Notes: generated from the letters alone by a model not told the origin. A stretch of 64,000 bases of DNA from Fibrobacter sp. UWR3 (GCF_900143055.1 NZ_FRCW01000004.1:310001-374000); one strand, 5' to 3'; positions 6,707 through 16,482 are shown, counted from the first letter of the stretch. Program-made: numbers and translations.

Positions 6707-8632
6707 ATGAAGGTTATGAAAATATTTATCCCATTTTTGTTCCTTGTCGTTTTGACCTCTTGTGGTGACGACGAATCTTTCACCCCGGTATCCAGAGATG
6801 GTGACGATGGTCAGGTTGCTGAAGATAGCCTGTCGCAAGAGGATCCGTATAGCGAAGGGAATTCCGATACCCGTAGTTCTTCTTCGAACGGGCCGTCCTC
6901 TGTGGATGATGGCGTCTCGTCATCTTCGGGCGCGCAGTCTTCGTCGTCTGGACCGAATTCTTCTTCTGGCGCGAATTCCTCGGCTGTAAGTTCTTCCGGC
7001 ACGAACTCCTCGTCGTCTGCGGTGTCGTCTTCGAGCGGAAAAGTTTCATCGTCGTCTGCCGATACCGGAAGAAAACTTGTAATAAAGACTTATATGGAGG
7101 TAACCATTAATTTTACTAATGCTTCTGTCCAAAGTCTTGATGCAACTTTGCACCCTCAAAGTGATACCAAGTATTCTGGCGCACTTGACTCGCTTGCCAT
7201 CGTCGTTAAGAATCTTCCTTTGGATTTGAACTATGCTAAAATAACGCTAGAAAAAACAGGATTTAGCCAAAGCATTTATGCCAATCTTGCCGGTGTGGAT
7301 ACGTTATACGTTTATCCGGTTTCAGTGACTATTTCAAGAAGAATCGAAGCTTTAATCAACACGACAAATACCTCTTTTGACCAGGCGAAAATTCAGGCGG
7401 AAAACGAAGTACAACGCCCTATACTCGGTGACGTGAGATTCCATAATCTTGAAAAAATCAATTTGGAGGCGGACAAAAGCGATAGTGCGCTGTGGGCAAA
7501 ATCCTTTGTTAATCTGCTGTTTTATGCCCCTTCCTGTGTGTATGGTTTCGGTCAATACACTAACACGGGAGAAATAACGGTAGACCCTCTTGGTGTCGCC
7601 GGTATTATAGATAAAGATATTCAGACTAGTTTAAGCTATTGCCCAGAAGTAAGGAGCCGTGTTTACTGTGATTCGGCCGTTTATAAAAGGTTGTACCCTG
7701 TATGTGATTCCTTGAGTGGACGCGAAAAATGCACCGCGGTAAACGAAGGGGTGATCGATACGCTTGATTTTGGTTGCGTTGGAGCAAGACGCATGATCTG
7801 CGATAACCATGAATGGAGGCATTTGAATACCTATGAGGTTGATACCTACGAGTGGGAACGCCCTTGTACTACTCCGGGATACAAGTTGGGAAACCAGGGC
7901 TTTGATATGTATTTCTGCAATAAGAAGGGAGAATGGATCAACACTCAGGGCTGGAGCTGGGATATCGACAAGGACTACGTGCTGAGTCCGAAACACGAAT
8001 ACGGCACTGTGACAGACCCGCGAGACGGGAAGGTTTATAAGACGATAGCAGCCGAAGGTATGGTCTGGATGGCGCAGAATCTGGATTTCCGGGGATATGT
8101 CGATAATAGCCTGGAAGATTCCAGCTTGGTCGAAAACATGAAGGACAAGTATGCCTGCTACAAGGATAGCGCCGAATACTGCGATGTTTGCGGGACGCTC
8201 TACGATATTCACGCCATCATGAATATCAACGGAGGTATCGACATGAGTAATCCCTACATTATTCGAGAATATATTCAACGGAATCACCAGGGAATTTGCC
8301 CCGAAGGTTGGCATATCCCGACACAAGCGGAAATAAAGCATTTCTTGAGCAGTAGCCGTCCGGAGTATATCGCATCGCGCTTCGGTTGGGAGTCCGACCT
8401 CTTTACTGGAAGGTTCGCTGATCAGTATGGCTTGTCGGTGATGCCCTGTGGTTATAAGGAAAAAGGCGCTTTTGACGGGGTTGGCTACCAGACGTATATC
8501 GCTGCGCTCGATAGCCCTGATGTGAATATAAATTTAATCTTATTTAACGAAACAGTCGAAATGTATCTCGATGTTGATGCGTACCTTCATGAAGGCGCGC
8601 TCGTGTCTGTCAGGTGCGTCAAGAATAGATAG
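6707..8632 (+). CDS. FISUMP-domain lipoprotein
   Basis: 641 aa. The start at ATG 6707 gives a signal with lipobox VLTSC (Cys19). A Ser-rich linker (about 45-125) is followed by an unrecognised middle region with several Cys pairs, and a C-terminal FISUMP domain (from about 440): DPRDGKVYKTI, MVWMAQNLDFRG, CGTLYDIHA, NHQGICPEGWHIPTQAE, final SVRCVKN. Probably anchored in the outer membrane and exposed, as inferred for the family. The start follows a TATATT box by 7 nt. Function unknown. Confidence 0.85.
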   Translation: MKVMKIFIPFLFLVVLTSCGDDESFTPVSRDGDDGQVAEDSLSQEDPYSEGNSDTRSSSSNGPSSVDDGVSSSSGAQSSSSGPNSSSGANSSAVSSSGTNSSSSAVSSSSGKVSSSSADTGRKLVIKTYMEVTINFTNASVQSLDATLHPQSDTKYSGALDSLAIVVKNLPLDLNYAKITLEKTGFSQSIYANLAGVDTLYVYPVSVTISRRIEALINTTNTSFDQAKIQAENEVQRPILGDVRFHNLEKINLEADKSDSALWAKSFVNLLFYAPSCVYGFGQYTNTGEITVDPLGVAGIIDKDIQTSLSYCPEVRSRVYCDSAVYKRLYPVCDSLSGREKCTAVNEGVIDTLDFGCVGARRMICDNHEWRHLNTYEVDTYEWERPCTTPGYKLGNQGFDMYFCNKKGEWINTQGWSWDIDKDYVLSPKHEYGTVTDPRDGKVYKTIAAEGMVWMAQNLDFRGYVDNSLEDSSLVENMKDKYACYKDSAEYCDVCGTLYDIHAIMNINGGIDMSNPYIIREYIQRNHQGICPEGWHIPTQAEIKHFLSSSRPEYIASRFGWESDLFTGRFADQYGLSVMPCGYKEKGAFDGVGYQTYIAALDSPDVNINLILFNETVEMYLDVDAYLHEGALVSVRCVKNR

Positions 8633-8749
8633 AGGGTCTTAGGGAGGGCGTCGCCCTCCCTAGTCTCATACTGCGCCGGCTAGGCGCCCACGAAGATACT
8701 TGTATCGAGTGTCGGGAGGGTCTTAGGGAGGGCGTCGCCCTCCCTAGTC
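8633..8749. repeat. Duplicated 33-bp hairpin between convergent genes
   Basis: The same 33-bp unit, built on AGGGAGGGCG-T-CGCCCTCCCT, occurs at 8633-8665 and 8717-8749, separated by 51 bp. The second copy abuts the stop codon of the converging glycosyltransferase. Each could stop transcription in either direction, although T-runs are missing. Confidence 0.8.
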
Positions 8750-8750
8750 G

Positions 8751-9497
8751 CTATTTCGAGAATAGGTGCTTAAACGCGGCGCCGATTCCCTGGGCCTTCA
8801 TGTCGGACCAGAAGGTGGTCGGGACGGCGAGCAGTTCGGCGATGGGGCGCGGGAACTTCTTGAAGATGTACTGCCTGCGCTTCATGCCGATGCGGATGTT
8901 CTCGGGGCGCCAGTTGCTACCGAAGTGGTGGATGCTCACCGTCTCGTCGGCGGTATTGATTGCCCCGTCCAAGAAGCGCTTGGGCGAGAAGTACCATTCG
9001 GGCAGAATATCCAGCCCGTTGAACTTGTCACAGGCGTTCGCGAGAATCTGCGGGAGTACCAGCTGTTCCACCTTCTCCTCGCTGTATTCGTAATGCCTTT
9101 CGGTATAGTACTTGAGCGCCTCGCCGATGATGGGCGAACCTTTCTCTGCACCCAGGAACGAGGGCTCGATTCGCTTGGAACCGTTCTCGTACCCGAGGAT
9201 GTACTTGCGGTCGAGCAGTTCGTTGGGCGACTTTAGCAGTTGCACGTCGGAATCCAGGTAGATTCCGCCTTCGGTGTAGAGCGCGTACAGGCGCACCGCG
9301 TCGGCGGCAAACGCCCAGTTGCCCTGTTCCATGGCTTCAAGAATCCAGGGAATGCCTGTCGCCTTGGCCTTCTGGTAATCCCAAAAAATGCAGTTGTAGT
9401 CGCCCAGGAACTTTTCCCAGGATTCCATACAACGTTGAACCTTTTCCGGAAAAGGTTCGTTCGAAAGCCAGCAATAATGAAATATCTTCGGGATCAT
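8751..9497 (-). CDS. GT32-like glycosyltransferase
   Basis: 248 aa, soluble. It opens MIPKIFHYCWLSNEPFP, the typical start of the Gly_transf_sug (DXD) family, and carries the sugar-nucleotide site block ADAVRLYALYTEGGIYLDSDVQ, where DSD is the DXD metal-binding motif (about residue 89). Such enzymes add sugars to capsule or lipopolysaccharide. The start is ATG 9497, with GGAG 8 nt upstream; a longer frame would begin at 9521. It stands alone, so its pathway is not shown by the context. Confidence 0.85.
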   Translation of the reverse strand: MIPKIFHYCWLSNEPFPEKVQRCMESWEKFLGDYNCIFWDYQKAKATGIPWILEAMEQGNWAFAADAVRLYALYTEGGIYLDSDVQLLKSPNELLDRKYILGYENGSKRIEPSFLGAEKGSPIIGEALKYYTERHYEYSEEKVEQLVLPQILANACDKFNGLDILPEWYFSPKRFLDGAINTADETVSIHHFGSNWRPENIRIGMKRRQYIFKKFPRPIAELLAVPTTFWSDMKAQGIGAAFKHLFSK

Positions 9498-9636
9498 ACG
9501 ATTTGCTCCGTCTATACCCATATTTTAACATTTTTTTTGACCGAGCGTAACCCCTATTTTGCGATTTTGTGTGAAAAAATGCACGTAAATGTGTAAAAGT
9601 GCCCTTTTTTGTTATATTTTTCTAACAAGGTAAGTA

Positions 9637-11331
9637 ATGGGACAGCTTTTATTGACATTGGCGTTTGTCTTATCGATAGTGAATTTCGCTGTCTTTTTGG
9701 AACTTTTCCGCAAACAGAAGAACAATTACATGTTCTTTACGTTTGTCGCCATCGTCGTCAGCTGTTTCGGTCACTGGCTCCTGGGGTTCTCGGAATCGGT
9801 TGACGGAGCCATCCTTTCGAACAAGATAAACTACCTCGGCTCGGCGTTCTTGCCGATGCTCATGTTCTTTACGCTTGCGGAAGTCTGCCGCCTGCGGATT
9901 CTCCCTGTGTTGCGCATTCTCCTGATTGTGTTCAGCTGCTTTGTGCTGTTTCTCTCGTTCACGGTGGGTTATAGCGACATCTACTACAAGACCGTCGAGT
10001 TCGTGGTGCAGAGCGGGGCGGGCAACTACGTGGCGACCTACGGCTGGGGTCACGACGTATTCAACGTGATGATTATCCTGTACGCCGTACTCGATATCGG
10101 GGTCATTGTGCACGCCTGCATGATGCGCCGGTTTGTCTCGCTCAAGAACATATTTGCGATGTTCATGCTGGAACTTGTCACCGTGTCGTTGTTTTTCATT
10201 TCGAGGCACATGGAAAACGACATGCTCTGCATGCCCTTCGTGTATCTCGCGGACCAGGTGTTCTTGCTCTACATAAGCCTGAACGTGAAATGGTACGATA
10301 TTGCGCGTAGCGTGATGCAGTCGCTCGAAAAGGACAACGGGAACGCATTTGTTTCGTTTACCTCCACGGGTGAATATCTCGGCTGCAACGAAATCGCGCT
10401 CAAGTTCTTCCCGAAACTTGCGCAGTGCCGCGTGGACCTGCCTATCCCGAGCGGGCACGAGATGGGGAATCTTTTCAAGCCGCTGCTCGAGCAGGCGGTA
10501 AACACCAGGTTGCGGCATGCCCTCAAGTTCTGGTATGCCAACCGTCATTTCAGGTGTACCGCCCGCACTATCCCGGTATGGAACGTAATGCAGATTTGCC
10601 TGTTCCGCATCGAGGACGACACGAAGGTGCAGATGTACGTGGACATGCTGGGCAAGGACCACAACCAGCTGGTGAAGGTCGTGGAGCAGAACGCGCAGGC
10701 GGTGAGCGCCATCCAGGAACAGATGATTGTTGGCATGGCGAATATGGTCGAAAGCCGCGACGGCAATACGGGAGGCCATATCAAGCGCACGAGCCAGGTG
10801 ATTCGCATTTTGGCTTCCGAGATGCGGAAGGACATGGCTTATTCCCAGACGGATTCCTTCTACGACGCGCTTATTTCGGCGGCCCCGATGCACGACCTCG
10901 GGAAAATCGCCATCGACGACGAAATCCTGCGGAAGCCGGGGCGCTTTACCGACAGCGAATTTGCGCAAATGAAGACGCATGCCGAGAAGGGAGCGGTGAT
11001 TGTCGAGAACCTGCTTTCGGGTATCGAAGACCCGTTCTTTGTGCAACTTTCGAAGAACGTGGCGAATTTCCATCACGAACGTTTTGACGGGACTGGCTAC
11101 CCGCTTGGCCTGAAGGGCGACGCGATTCCGGTGGAAGCCCGCATCATGGCAGTCGCGGACGTGTACGACGCGCTGGTGAGCAGCCGCTGCTACAAGGACA
11201 GCATGTCGTACGACAAGGCGGGGGAGATTATCCTTGCGGGGATGGGGACCCAGTTTGACCCGACTCTCCAGAAGTATTTCATGGATTGCGAGGCCAAGCT
11301 TCGTGAATACTACAGGACGGTGGAGCACTAG
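9637..11331 (+). CDS. 7TM sensor HD-GYP protein (probable c-di-GMP phosphodiesterase), copy 1
   Basis: 564 aa. Residues 1-215 form about seven membrane segments resembling the 7TM input region of histidine kinases. A PAS-like linker follows (about 225-335), then an HD-GYP domain with ESRDGNTGGHIKR, PMHDLGKIAI (about 417), THAEKGA, NFHHERFDGTGYP (about 484) and ADVYDAL. All canonical metal ligands and the GYP motif are present, so hydrolysis of cyclic di-GMP is likely. A TATATT box lies upstream and AAGG precedes the ATG by 7 nt. A paralogue follows 3 nt after the stop. Confidence 0.9.
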   Translation: MGQLLLTLAFVLSIVNFAVFLELFRKQKNNYMFFTFVAIVVSCFGHWLLGFSESVDGAILSNKINYLGSAFLPMLMFFTLAEVCRLRILPVLRILLIVFSCFVLFLSFTVGYSDIYYKTVEFVVQSGAGNYVATYGWGHDVFNVMIILYAVLDIGVIVHACMMRRFVSLKNIFAMFMLELVTVSLFFISRHMENDMLCMPFVYLADQVFLLYISLNVKWYDIARSVMQSLEKDNGNAFVSFTSTGEYLGCNEIALKFFPKLAQCRVDLPIPSGHEMGNLFKPLLEQAVNTRLRHALKFWYANRHFRCTARTIPVWNVMQICLFRIEDDTKVQMYVDMLGKDHNQLVKVVEQNAQAVSAIQEQMIVGMANMVESRDGNTGGHIKRTSQVIRILASEMRKDMAYSQTDSFYDALISAAPMHDLGKIAIDDEILRKPGRFTDSEFAQMKTHAEKGAVIVENLLSGIEDPFFVQLSKNVANFHHERFDGTGYPLGLKGDAIPVEARIMAVADVYDALVSSRCYKDSMSYDKAGEIILAGMGTQFDPTLQKYFMDCEAKLREYYRTVEH

Positions 11332-11334
11332 CGT

Positions 11335-13056
11335 ATGGAAAACATGGTAATTTCTTACTTGGTGCTGATGTGCGTGGTCTCGTTCCTGAACCTGTTCGCG
11401 CTGGTACTCCTGTACCGCAAGCAGCTGAATTTCTATTTCGCGTCCATATTTGCATCTGTGCTGGTGGCGAACGTCGGCTACCTCACCGGGGCGCTTGCCG
11501 AATCGGAAGAAACGGTCATTATCGCGACGAAGGCGTGTTACCTGGGTTCGGTGTTCTTGCCGATGTTCGAGTATTTTGTGATTCTGCGCATTTGCAAGTT
11601 CAACTTCCCTGACTGGGCGAAACTCCTGCTGGGGGCGCTTTCGGTTACTGTGCTCCTGCTTTCGTGTACCATAGGGCATAGCGATATCTACTACAAGTCG
11701 GTCACGTACACGCACATGTACGGTGTGGCGTACTGCGCCTGCGAATACGGCCCCCTGCATTTCCTCTGGAATGTCGTGCTGGTGGGCTACACGCTTGCAA
11801 ATATCGTGACAATCGCCTACGCGGCCCGTACCCGCATAAACGTGAGTTACAAGAACCTGATTGCGGTTGCCCTCATGACGCTCATTTCCATCATCTCGTT
11901 CCTTATTTCGCGCGAGATCGGGAGCGATACGATGGTGGTGCCGCTCGTGTACGTGATAGACGAGTTCATCTTGTTCTTCGTGTGCCTGCGCGTAAGGATG
12001 GGCGATATCTCGGATGCTATGCTGGAATCGCTGGAGGCGGAAAACCAGAACGCGTTTGTGGCCTTCTCGGACAAGGGAATCTACCTCGGGTGCAACGACA
12101 TTGCGTACAAGTTCTTCCCGGAACTTGGTGAATTCCGCGTGGATAGGGCGATGCCCAAAGACCTTGAAATCTCCAAGCATTTTGGCTCGCTGATGGAATC
12201 GTTCGTGAGGAAGGATTCCCCGAGCGACAGCTACTTCGCGTACGGGAGGCGCAACTATAGGGTGTGCGTGCGCAAGGTCGCCCGCAACAAGATTTCGCAT
12301 ATCGTGCTGTTCCGCATCGAAGATGAGACCAGGCTGCAGCGCTATATCAAGAAACTCGATACGCACAACACGAAGCTCAAGGACGTCATCAAGGATAACG
12401 ACAGGCATATTCACGCCATCCAGGAGCAGATGATTGTGGGCATGGCGAAGATGGTCGAAAGCCGCGACAGCAATACGGGCGGCCACATCATGCGCTCGAG
12501 TGCAGTCGCGGGAATCCTGGCCGAAGAGCTCAGGAAGGATTCCAGTTTTGGGCGCACGAAGGAATATTACGATGCGCTGATTGCGGCGGCGCCGATGCAC
12601 GACCTCGGGAAGATTGCGATTGACGACAAGATCCTGCGCAAGCCCGGCAGCTTTACGCCCGAAGAATTCGAGGTGATGAAGACTCATGCCGAGAAGGGGG
12701 CCGCCATCGTGGAAAACCTGCTTGCCGAAATCGAGGAACCCTTCTTTGTGGAGATTGCGAAGAACGTGGCGTGCTTCCATCACGAGCGTTTTGACGGGAG
12801 CGGTTACCCGTACGGGCTCTTTGGCGCGAATATCCCGTTCGAGGCTCGCGTAATGGCGATTGCGGACGTTTACGACGCGCTGGTGAGCAAGCGCTGCTAC
12901 AAGGAGCAGATGTCGTTCGAGGAAGCGTACAATTTGATTATGGATTCCATGGGGACGCATTTTGACCCGAGGCTCAAGGCAAGTTTTGTCGCATGCCGCG
13001 AAAAACTCGAGAACTATTACAGGAATAGCCCCGGCTGGGAGTCCAACGAAAAGTAA
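11335..13056 (+). CDS. 7TM sensor HD-GYP protein (probable c-di-GMP phosphodiesterase), copy 2
   Basis: 573 aa, same architecture as its upstream neighbour: 7TM region, PAS-like linker, HD-GYP with ESRDSNTGGHIMR, PMHDLGKIAI (about 421) and HHERFDGSGYP. The catalytic half is close to copy 1, while the 7TM and linker parts are much more diverged. This fits tandem duplication followed by change in the sensed signal. GGAG lies 9 nt before the ATG, inside the end of copy 1, so the two are almost certainly cotranscribed. Confidence 0.9.
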   Translation: MENMVISYLVLMCVVSFLNLFALVLLYRKQLNFYFASIFASVLVANVGYLTGALAESEETVIIATKACYLGSVFLPMFEYFVILRICKFNFPDWAKLLLGALSVTVLLLSCTIGHSDIYYKSVTYTHMYGVAYCACEYGPLHFLWNVVLVGYTLANIVTIAYAARTRINVSYKNLIAVALMTLISIISFLISREIGSDTMVVPLVYVIDEFILFFVCLRVRMGDISDAMLESLEAENQNAFVAFSDKGIYLGCNDIAYKFFPELGEFRVDRAMPKDLEISKHFGSLMESFVRKDSPSDSYFAYGRRNYRVCVRKVARNKISHIVLFRIEDETRLQRYIKKLDTHNTKLKDVIKDNDRHIHAIQEQMIVGMAKMVESRDSNTGGHIMRSSAVAGILAEELRKDSSFGRTKEYYDALIAAAPMHDLGKIAIDDKILRKPGSFTPEEFEVMKTHAEKGAAIVENLLAEIEEPFFVEIAKNVACFHHERFDGSGYPYGLFGANIPFEARVMAIADVYDALVSKRCYKEQMSFEEAYNLIMDSMGTHFDPRLKASFVACREKLENYYRNSPGWESNEK

Positions 13057-13084
13057 AAATAGCCTGCTTTGGCTTTTAATTTGC

Positions 13085-13090
13085 TATCTT
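13085..13090 (+). promoter_or_regulatory. TATCTT box 7 nt before ispG
   Basis: TATCTT is followed by 7 nt and ATG 13098, with no ribosome binding site in the gap, so ispG may be leaderless. No -35 is obvious. Confidence 0.4.
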
Positions 13091-13097
13091 TGTACGC

Positions 13098-14837
13098 ATG
13101 ACAAAGTTTAGCGAATTCCCGTATGTTGCCGACCGCTTCAACGCCGTCCGCAGGGAAACTGTACAAGTCCGCGTTGGCGAGGCTTTGATAGGGGGCAACG
13201 CCCCCATTTTAGTTCAGTCCATGACCACCACCAAGCCGAAGGACGTCGAAAAGACGGTGGCCGAGACTTTGGCGCTCGCCAAGGTGGGTTGTGGCCTGGT
13301 TCGCATTACCGCTCCGACATTTGCAGATGCAGCCGCTCTTGAAGAAGTGATGAAGCAGGTGCGTGCCGCCGGTTGCACGGTGCCGGTTTCCGCCGACATC
13401 CACTTCCAGCCGAAGGCCGCGTTCGAGGCGCTCAAGTGGGTGGAAAAGGTCCGCATCAATCCGGGTAACTTTGTCGACACGGGCATTTTGACGCTCGACC
13501 AGCAGACGGACAAGTCGTTTGACGAGGGCAAGGAAAAGGTTGCCGAGGCCTTCACTCCGTTTGTGCAGGAGGCCAAGCGCCTGGGACGCGCCATCCGCAT
13601 CGGCGTGAACCACGGTTCGCTCTCTGCCCGCATGATTTACCGCTATGGCGACACGGTGGAAGGCATGGTGGAAAGTGCCATGGAATACCTGGCCGTGTGC
13701 GAGGCCGAACATTTTGACCAGGTTGTATTGAGTCTCAAGAGCAGCAACCCGCGCGTGGCGATTGCCGCCTACCGCATGCTCGCCGCACGTATCAAGCAGG
13801 AAGGCTTCAAGCCGTACCCGTTCCACGTGGGCGTGACGGAAGCGGGCGCGGGTGCCGACGGACGACTCAAGTCGGCCGCGGGCATCGGCGCACTCCTGCT
13901 CGATGGCCTGGCAGATACGATACGCGTGTCCCTGACCGAAGATCCGGTAGCCGAAGTCCCGGTGGCGCAGGAACTCATCAAGGCATGCGCTTTGCCTGCC
14001 GCGCCGACGGCGTACAACGTGCCGGTTCTCGAGAAGGACCCGTACCATTACGAGCGCAGGGCAACGACGCCCGTCGCTGTTTCCGGCGTGGAAATCGGCG
14101 GTTCTAACCCGGTGAAGGTCGGCGTGAAGGCCGATGCGATTGCACTTACCGGCGAACGCCGCAATGCGGAATTTGCCCTGCCGAGCCTGGATGCTGCCCC
14201 CGTGGTGCAGTTCAAGGATGCGATGGACATCGCGGGGTTCGCCGCGAATCCGGCGAGCGTGCCTGCAGGTTCCGTGTTCTGCTATACCGGAGCTGAGATG
14301 GTTTCTGGCGTGCGCGCCCTTGCTGCCGCATTGGATGCGGCAGGTCGCCAAGACCCCATTTTGCTTTACGCAAAAATCGGCGACACCGAAAAAGAAACCC
14401 TCCGCGTTTCCGCCGACATCGGAAGCCTGGTGACCGACGGTCTTGGCGATGCCGTCGTTATCGACGGCTACAAGGGCGCGAAGGAAAGCGTTCTCCTGGC
14501 GTTCGACATCCTGCAGGCCGCCTACTGCCGCCGCAGCAAGACGAACTTTATCAGCTGCCCGAGCTGCGGCCGTACCTTGTACGACATCCAGCAGGTCATG
14601 GGCAAGATCAAGGCCCGCTTCGGACACCTCTCCGACATTTCCATCGGCATTATGGGCTGCATCGTGAACGGCCCGGGCGAGATGGCTGACGCCGACTTCG
14701 GTTACGTGGGCGGTGGCCCCGGCCGCATTACGCTGTTCGAGGGCAAGACGGCCGTCAAGAAGAACATCCCCGAAGAAGACGCGATTGAAGAATTGGTGAA
14801 TTTGATCAAGGATCGCGGTCGCTGGCAGGAACCTTAA
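13098..14837 (+). CDS. ispG: 4-hydroxy-3-methylbut-2-enyl diphosphate synthase, long form
   Basis: 579 aa. Penultimate MEP-pathway enzyme; reduces MEcPP to HMBPP using a 4Fe-4S cluster. The N-terminal TIM barrel shows VQSMTTTKPKDVEKTVAET, ADIHFQPKAA and KVRINPGN. The C-terminal cluster-binding domain has SCPSCGRTLYDIQ (about 486) and GIMGCIVNGPGE (about 519), giving the three Cys ligands. It is about 200 aa longer than the E. coli protein because of a large insert between the two domains, as in the Chlamydia/Bacteroidetes/plant long forms. A palindromic repeat follows the stop. Confidence 0.95.
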   Translation: MTKFSEFPYVADRFNAVRRETVQVRVGEALIGGNAPILVQSMTTTKPKDVEKTVAETLALAKVGCGLVRITAPTFADAAALEEVMKQVRAAGCTVPVSADIHFQPKAAFEALKWVEKVRINPGNFVDTGILTLDQQTDKSFDEGKEKVAEAFTPFVQEAKRLGRAIRIGVNHGSLSARMIYRYGDTVEGMVESAMEYLAVCEAEHFDQVVLSLKSSNPRVAIAAYRMLAARIKQEGFKPYPFHVGVTEAGAGADGRLKSAAGIGALLLDGLADTIRVSLTEDPVAEVPVAQELIKACALPAAPTAYNVPVLEKDPYHYERRATTPVAVSGVEIGGSNPVKVGVKADAIALTGERRNAEFALPSLDAAPVVQFKDAMDIAGFAANPASVPAGSVFCYTGAEMVSGVRALAAALDAAGRQDPILLYAKIGDTEKETLRVSADIGSLVTDGLGDAVVIDGYKGAKESVLLAFDILQAAYCRRSKTNFISCPSCGRTLYDIQQVMGKIKARFGHLSDISIGIMGCIVNGPGEMADADFGYVGGGPGRITLFEGKTAVKKNIPEEDAIEELVNLIKDRGRWQEP

Positions 14838-14839
14838 AA

Positions 14840-14863
14840 GATCCTCGCCTTCGCGAGGATGAC
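14840..14863. repeat. Palindromic repeat GATCCTCGC...GCGAGGATGAC
   Basis: Arms ATCCTCGC/GCGAGGAT close a CTTC loop. Same family as 3775 and 3845 with different, still complementary arms. Lies between ispG and serA. Confidence 0.8.
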
Positions 14864-14903
14864 ATTGAAGAAAAGATTTTAAACATTAACAAAGGACATA
14901 AAA

Positions 14904-16070
14904 ATGGCAACTATTAAGACGATGAACAACATTTCCAAGAAAGGCTTGAGCCTGTTTGGCTCGTTCTACCAGGTTTCCGACTCCGTCGAAAATCCGGATG
15001 CCATCTTGGTGCGTTCCGCCCAGGTTGATACCGACAACTTTGACGGCTTGCTGGCTGTCGCCCGCGCCGGCGCTGGCGTGAACAACATCACTATCGACAA
15101 GGCTTCCGCGAAGGGCATCTGCGTGTTCAACACCCCGGGTGCAAACGCCAACGCCGTTGCCGAGCTCGTGATGACCGTGCTCGGCATGGCCGTCCGTAAC
15201 GTGGACAAGGCCGCCGCATGGGTCAAGAACCTCGACACCACCGACCCGGACCTCGCCAAGACCGTCGAAAGCGGAAAGAAGAAGTTCGCCGGCATGGAAC
15301 TCGCAGGCAAGACCCTCGGCGTGATCGGCCTCGGCAAGATCGGCGTGCTGGTCGCTAACTATGCCCGTTGGAAGAACATGCGCGTCATCGCTTACGAACC
15401 GTATCCGAACGCCGCCAACATGCACGAACTTTCCAACAAGGTGGAAATTGCCGACCTCGACACCGTGATTGCGAAGTCTGACTTCCTCACCGTGCACGTT
15501 CCGTTCATCAAGGGCGTTACCGAGAACTTGCTCAACCGCAAGAACCTCGCCGGCTTCAAGGGCAGCTACATCATGAACTTCGCCCGCGGTGGCATTGTGG
15601 AAATGGCCCCGGTCAACGAGATGCTCGCTTCCGGTTCCCTCCAGGGCTACCTCTGCGACTTCCCGGATGCAGACCTCATCAAGAACGACAAGGTGACCTG
15701 CTTCCCGCACCTCGGTGCCTCTACCGAAGAAGCCGAAGAAAACTGCGCCGTGATGGCCGTCGAAGAACTGAAGGACTACATCGAATTCGGTTGCGTCCGC
15801 AATTCCGTGAACTTCCCGGCCCTCGTTGATCACCCGCACGCTGGCGTCAAGAGCCGCGTCGTGGTCATCAACCAGGATGTTCCGAACATGATTTCCGAAA
15901 TCACGAAGGTGTTCGGCGCCGAAGGCATCAACATCGCCAGCTTCTCTAACAAGAGCAACGGCAAGATCGGCTACAACCTTGTTGACGTCGAAAGCAAGGT
16001 GGATGACTCCATCATCGAGAAACTCTCCAAGCTCGACAAGGTCATCAAGGTCCGCGTGATCCACTTCTAA
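14904..16070 (+). CDS. serA: D-3-phosphoglycerate dehydrogenase
   Basis: 388 aa. Catalyses the first step of serine synthesis. The N-terminal substrate domain has VARAGAGVNNI and FNTPGANANAVAELV, the NAD-binding Rossmann motif is GLGKIGVLVANYARW (about 140), and a catalytic HLGAST block sits near 270. The last 75 residues form an ACT domain (NQDVPNMISEITKVFG), which in many SerA proteins senses serine. AAAGGA lies 7 nt before the ATG. It is shorter than the type with an extra intervening domain. Confidence 0.94.
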   Translation: MATIKTMNNISKKGLSLFGSFYQVSDSVENPDAILVRSAQVDTDNFDGLLAVARAGAGVNNITIDKASAKGICVFNTPGANANAVAELVMTVLGMAVRNVDKAAAWVKNLDTTDPDLAKTVESGKKKFAGMELAGKTLGVIGLGKIGVLVANYARWKNMRVIAYEPYPNAANMHELSNKVEIADLDTVIAKSDFLTVHVPFIKGVTENLLNRKNLAGFKGSYIMNFARGGIVEMAPVNEMLASGSLQGYLCDFPDADLIKNDKVTCFPHLGASTEEAEENCAVMAVEELKDYIEFGCVRNSVNFPALVDHPHAGVKSRVVVINQDVPNMISEITKVFGAEGINIASFSNKSNGKIGYNLVDVESKVDDSIIEKLSKLDKVIKVRVIHF

Positions 16071-16107
16071 TCAGGTGGGGGAGGGATCCCCCTCGCTTTA
16101 GCCAAAA

Positions 16108-16137
16108 TTTATCCCCGCCTACGAGCGGGGATTTTTA
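16108..16137 (+). terminator. serA terminator
   Basis: ATCCCCGC (16111-16118) pairs with GCGGGGAT (16125-16132), followed by TTTTTAT. It may also act on the converging small gene. Confidence 0.8.
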
Positions 16138-16144
16138 TATGTAT

Positions 16145-16438
16145 TTAAAAGTCCGTCTTCATCAGGCTGGCGAAACTGAGCCCGTTTTCACGGGCATAGG
16201 CGAGGAACTCTTTTTCCTCTTGCGTAACGCGCATCTGGATAGTCAGTGGCTTGGAATATTTGGGTTTCCTGCCGGCGTTTTCCCTGGCACCACCGTGCCC
16301 GAACTCCTTTTCATAGGTCGCCAGGCCGGAGGCTTTACGGTAGGCCTTCTCTGTGATAATCTTCTCGCCCTTGCAGACTTCAGACTTGAGTTTTTTGAAG
16401 ACATAACCTTCGGAATCTTTGACATAGACATACGACAT
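16145..16438 (-). CDS. Small protein with AGRKP motif, putative DNA-binding/antitoxin-like
   Basis: 97 aa. The C-terminal half contains GHGGARENAGRKPKYSKPL followed by a short strand and helix-turn-helix-like stretch (TIQMRVTQEEKEFLAYARENG). This combination is common in small ribbon-helix-helix-type proteins of plasmids and toxin-antitoxin loci. No toxin partner is adjacent. It has one of the best promoters of the window (16483-16511) overlapped by an inverted repeat, which suggests autoregulation. AAGGAG lies 8 nt before the ATG. Confidence 0.6.
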   Translation of the reverse strand: MSYVYVKDSEGYVFKKLKSEVCKGEKIITEKAYRKASGLATYEKEFGHGGARENAGRKPKYSKPLTIQMRVTQEEKEFLAYARENGLSFASLMKTDF

Positions 16439-16482
16439 CGTTACATCTCCTTTAGCCGCTGCTTGGCTAGTTTGATTTGATA

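Noticed and set aside
9670-12960. A 1096-codon open frame antisense to both HD-GYP genes
   Set aside because: It is the mirror of two well-supported genes with high third-position G+C; its His/Arg/Val-rich composition has no recognisable domain.
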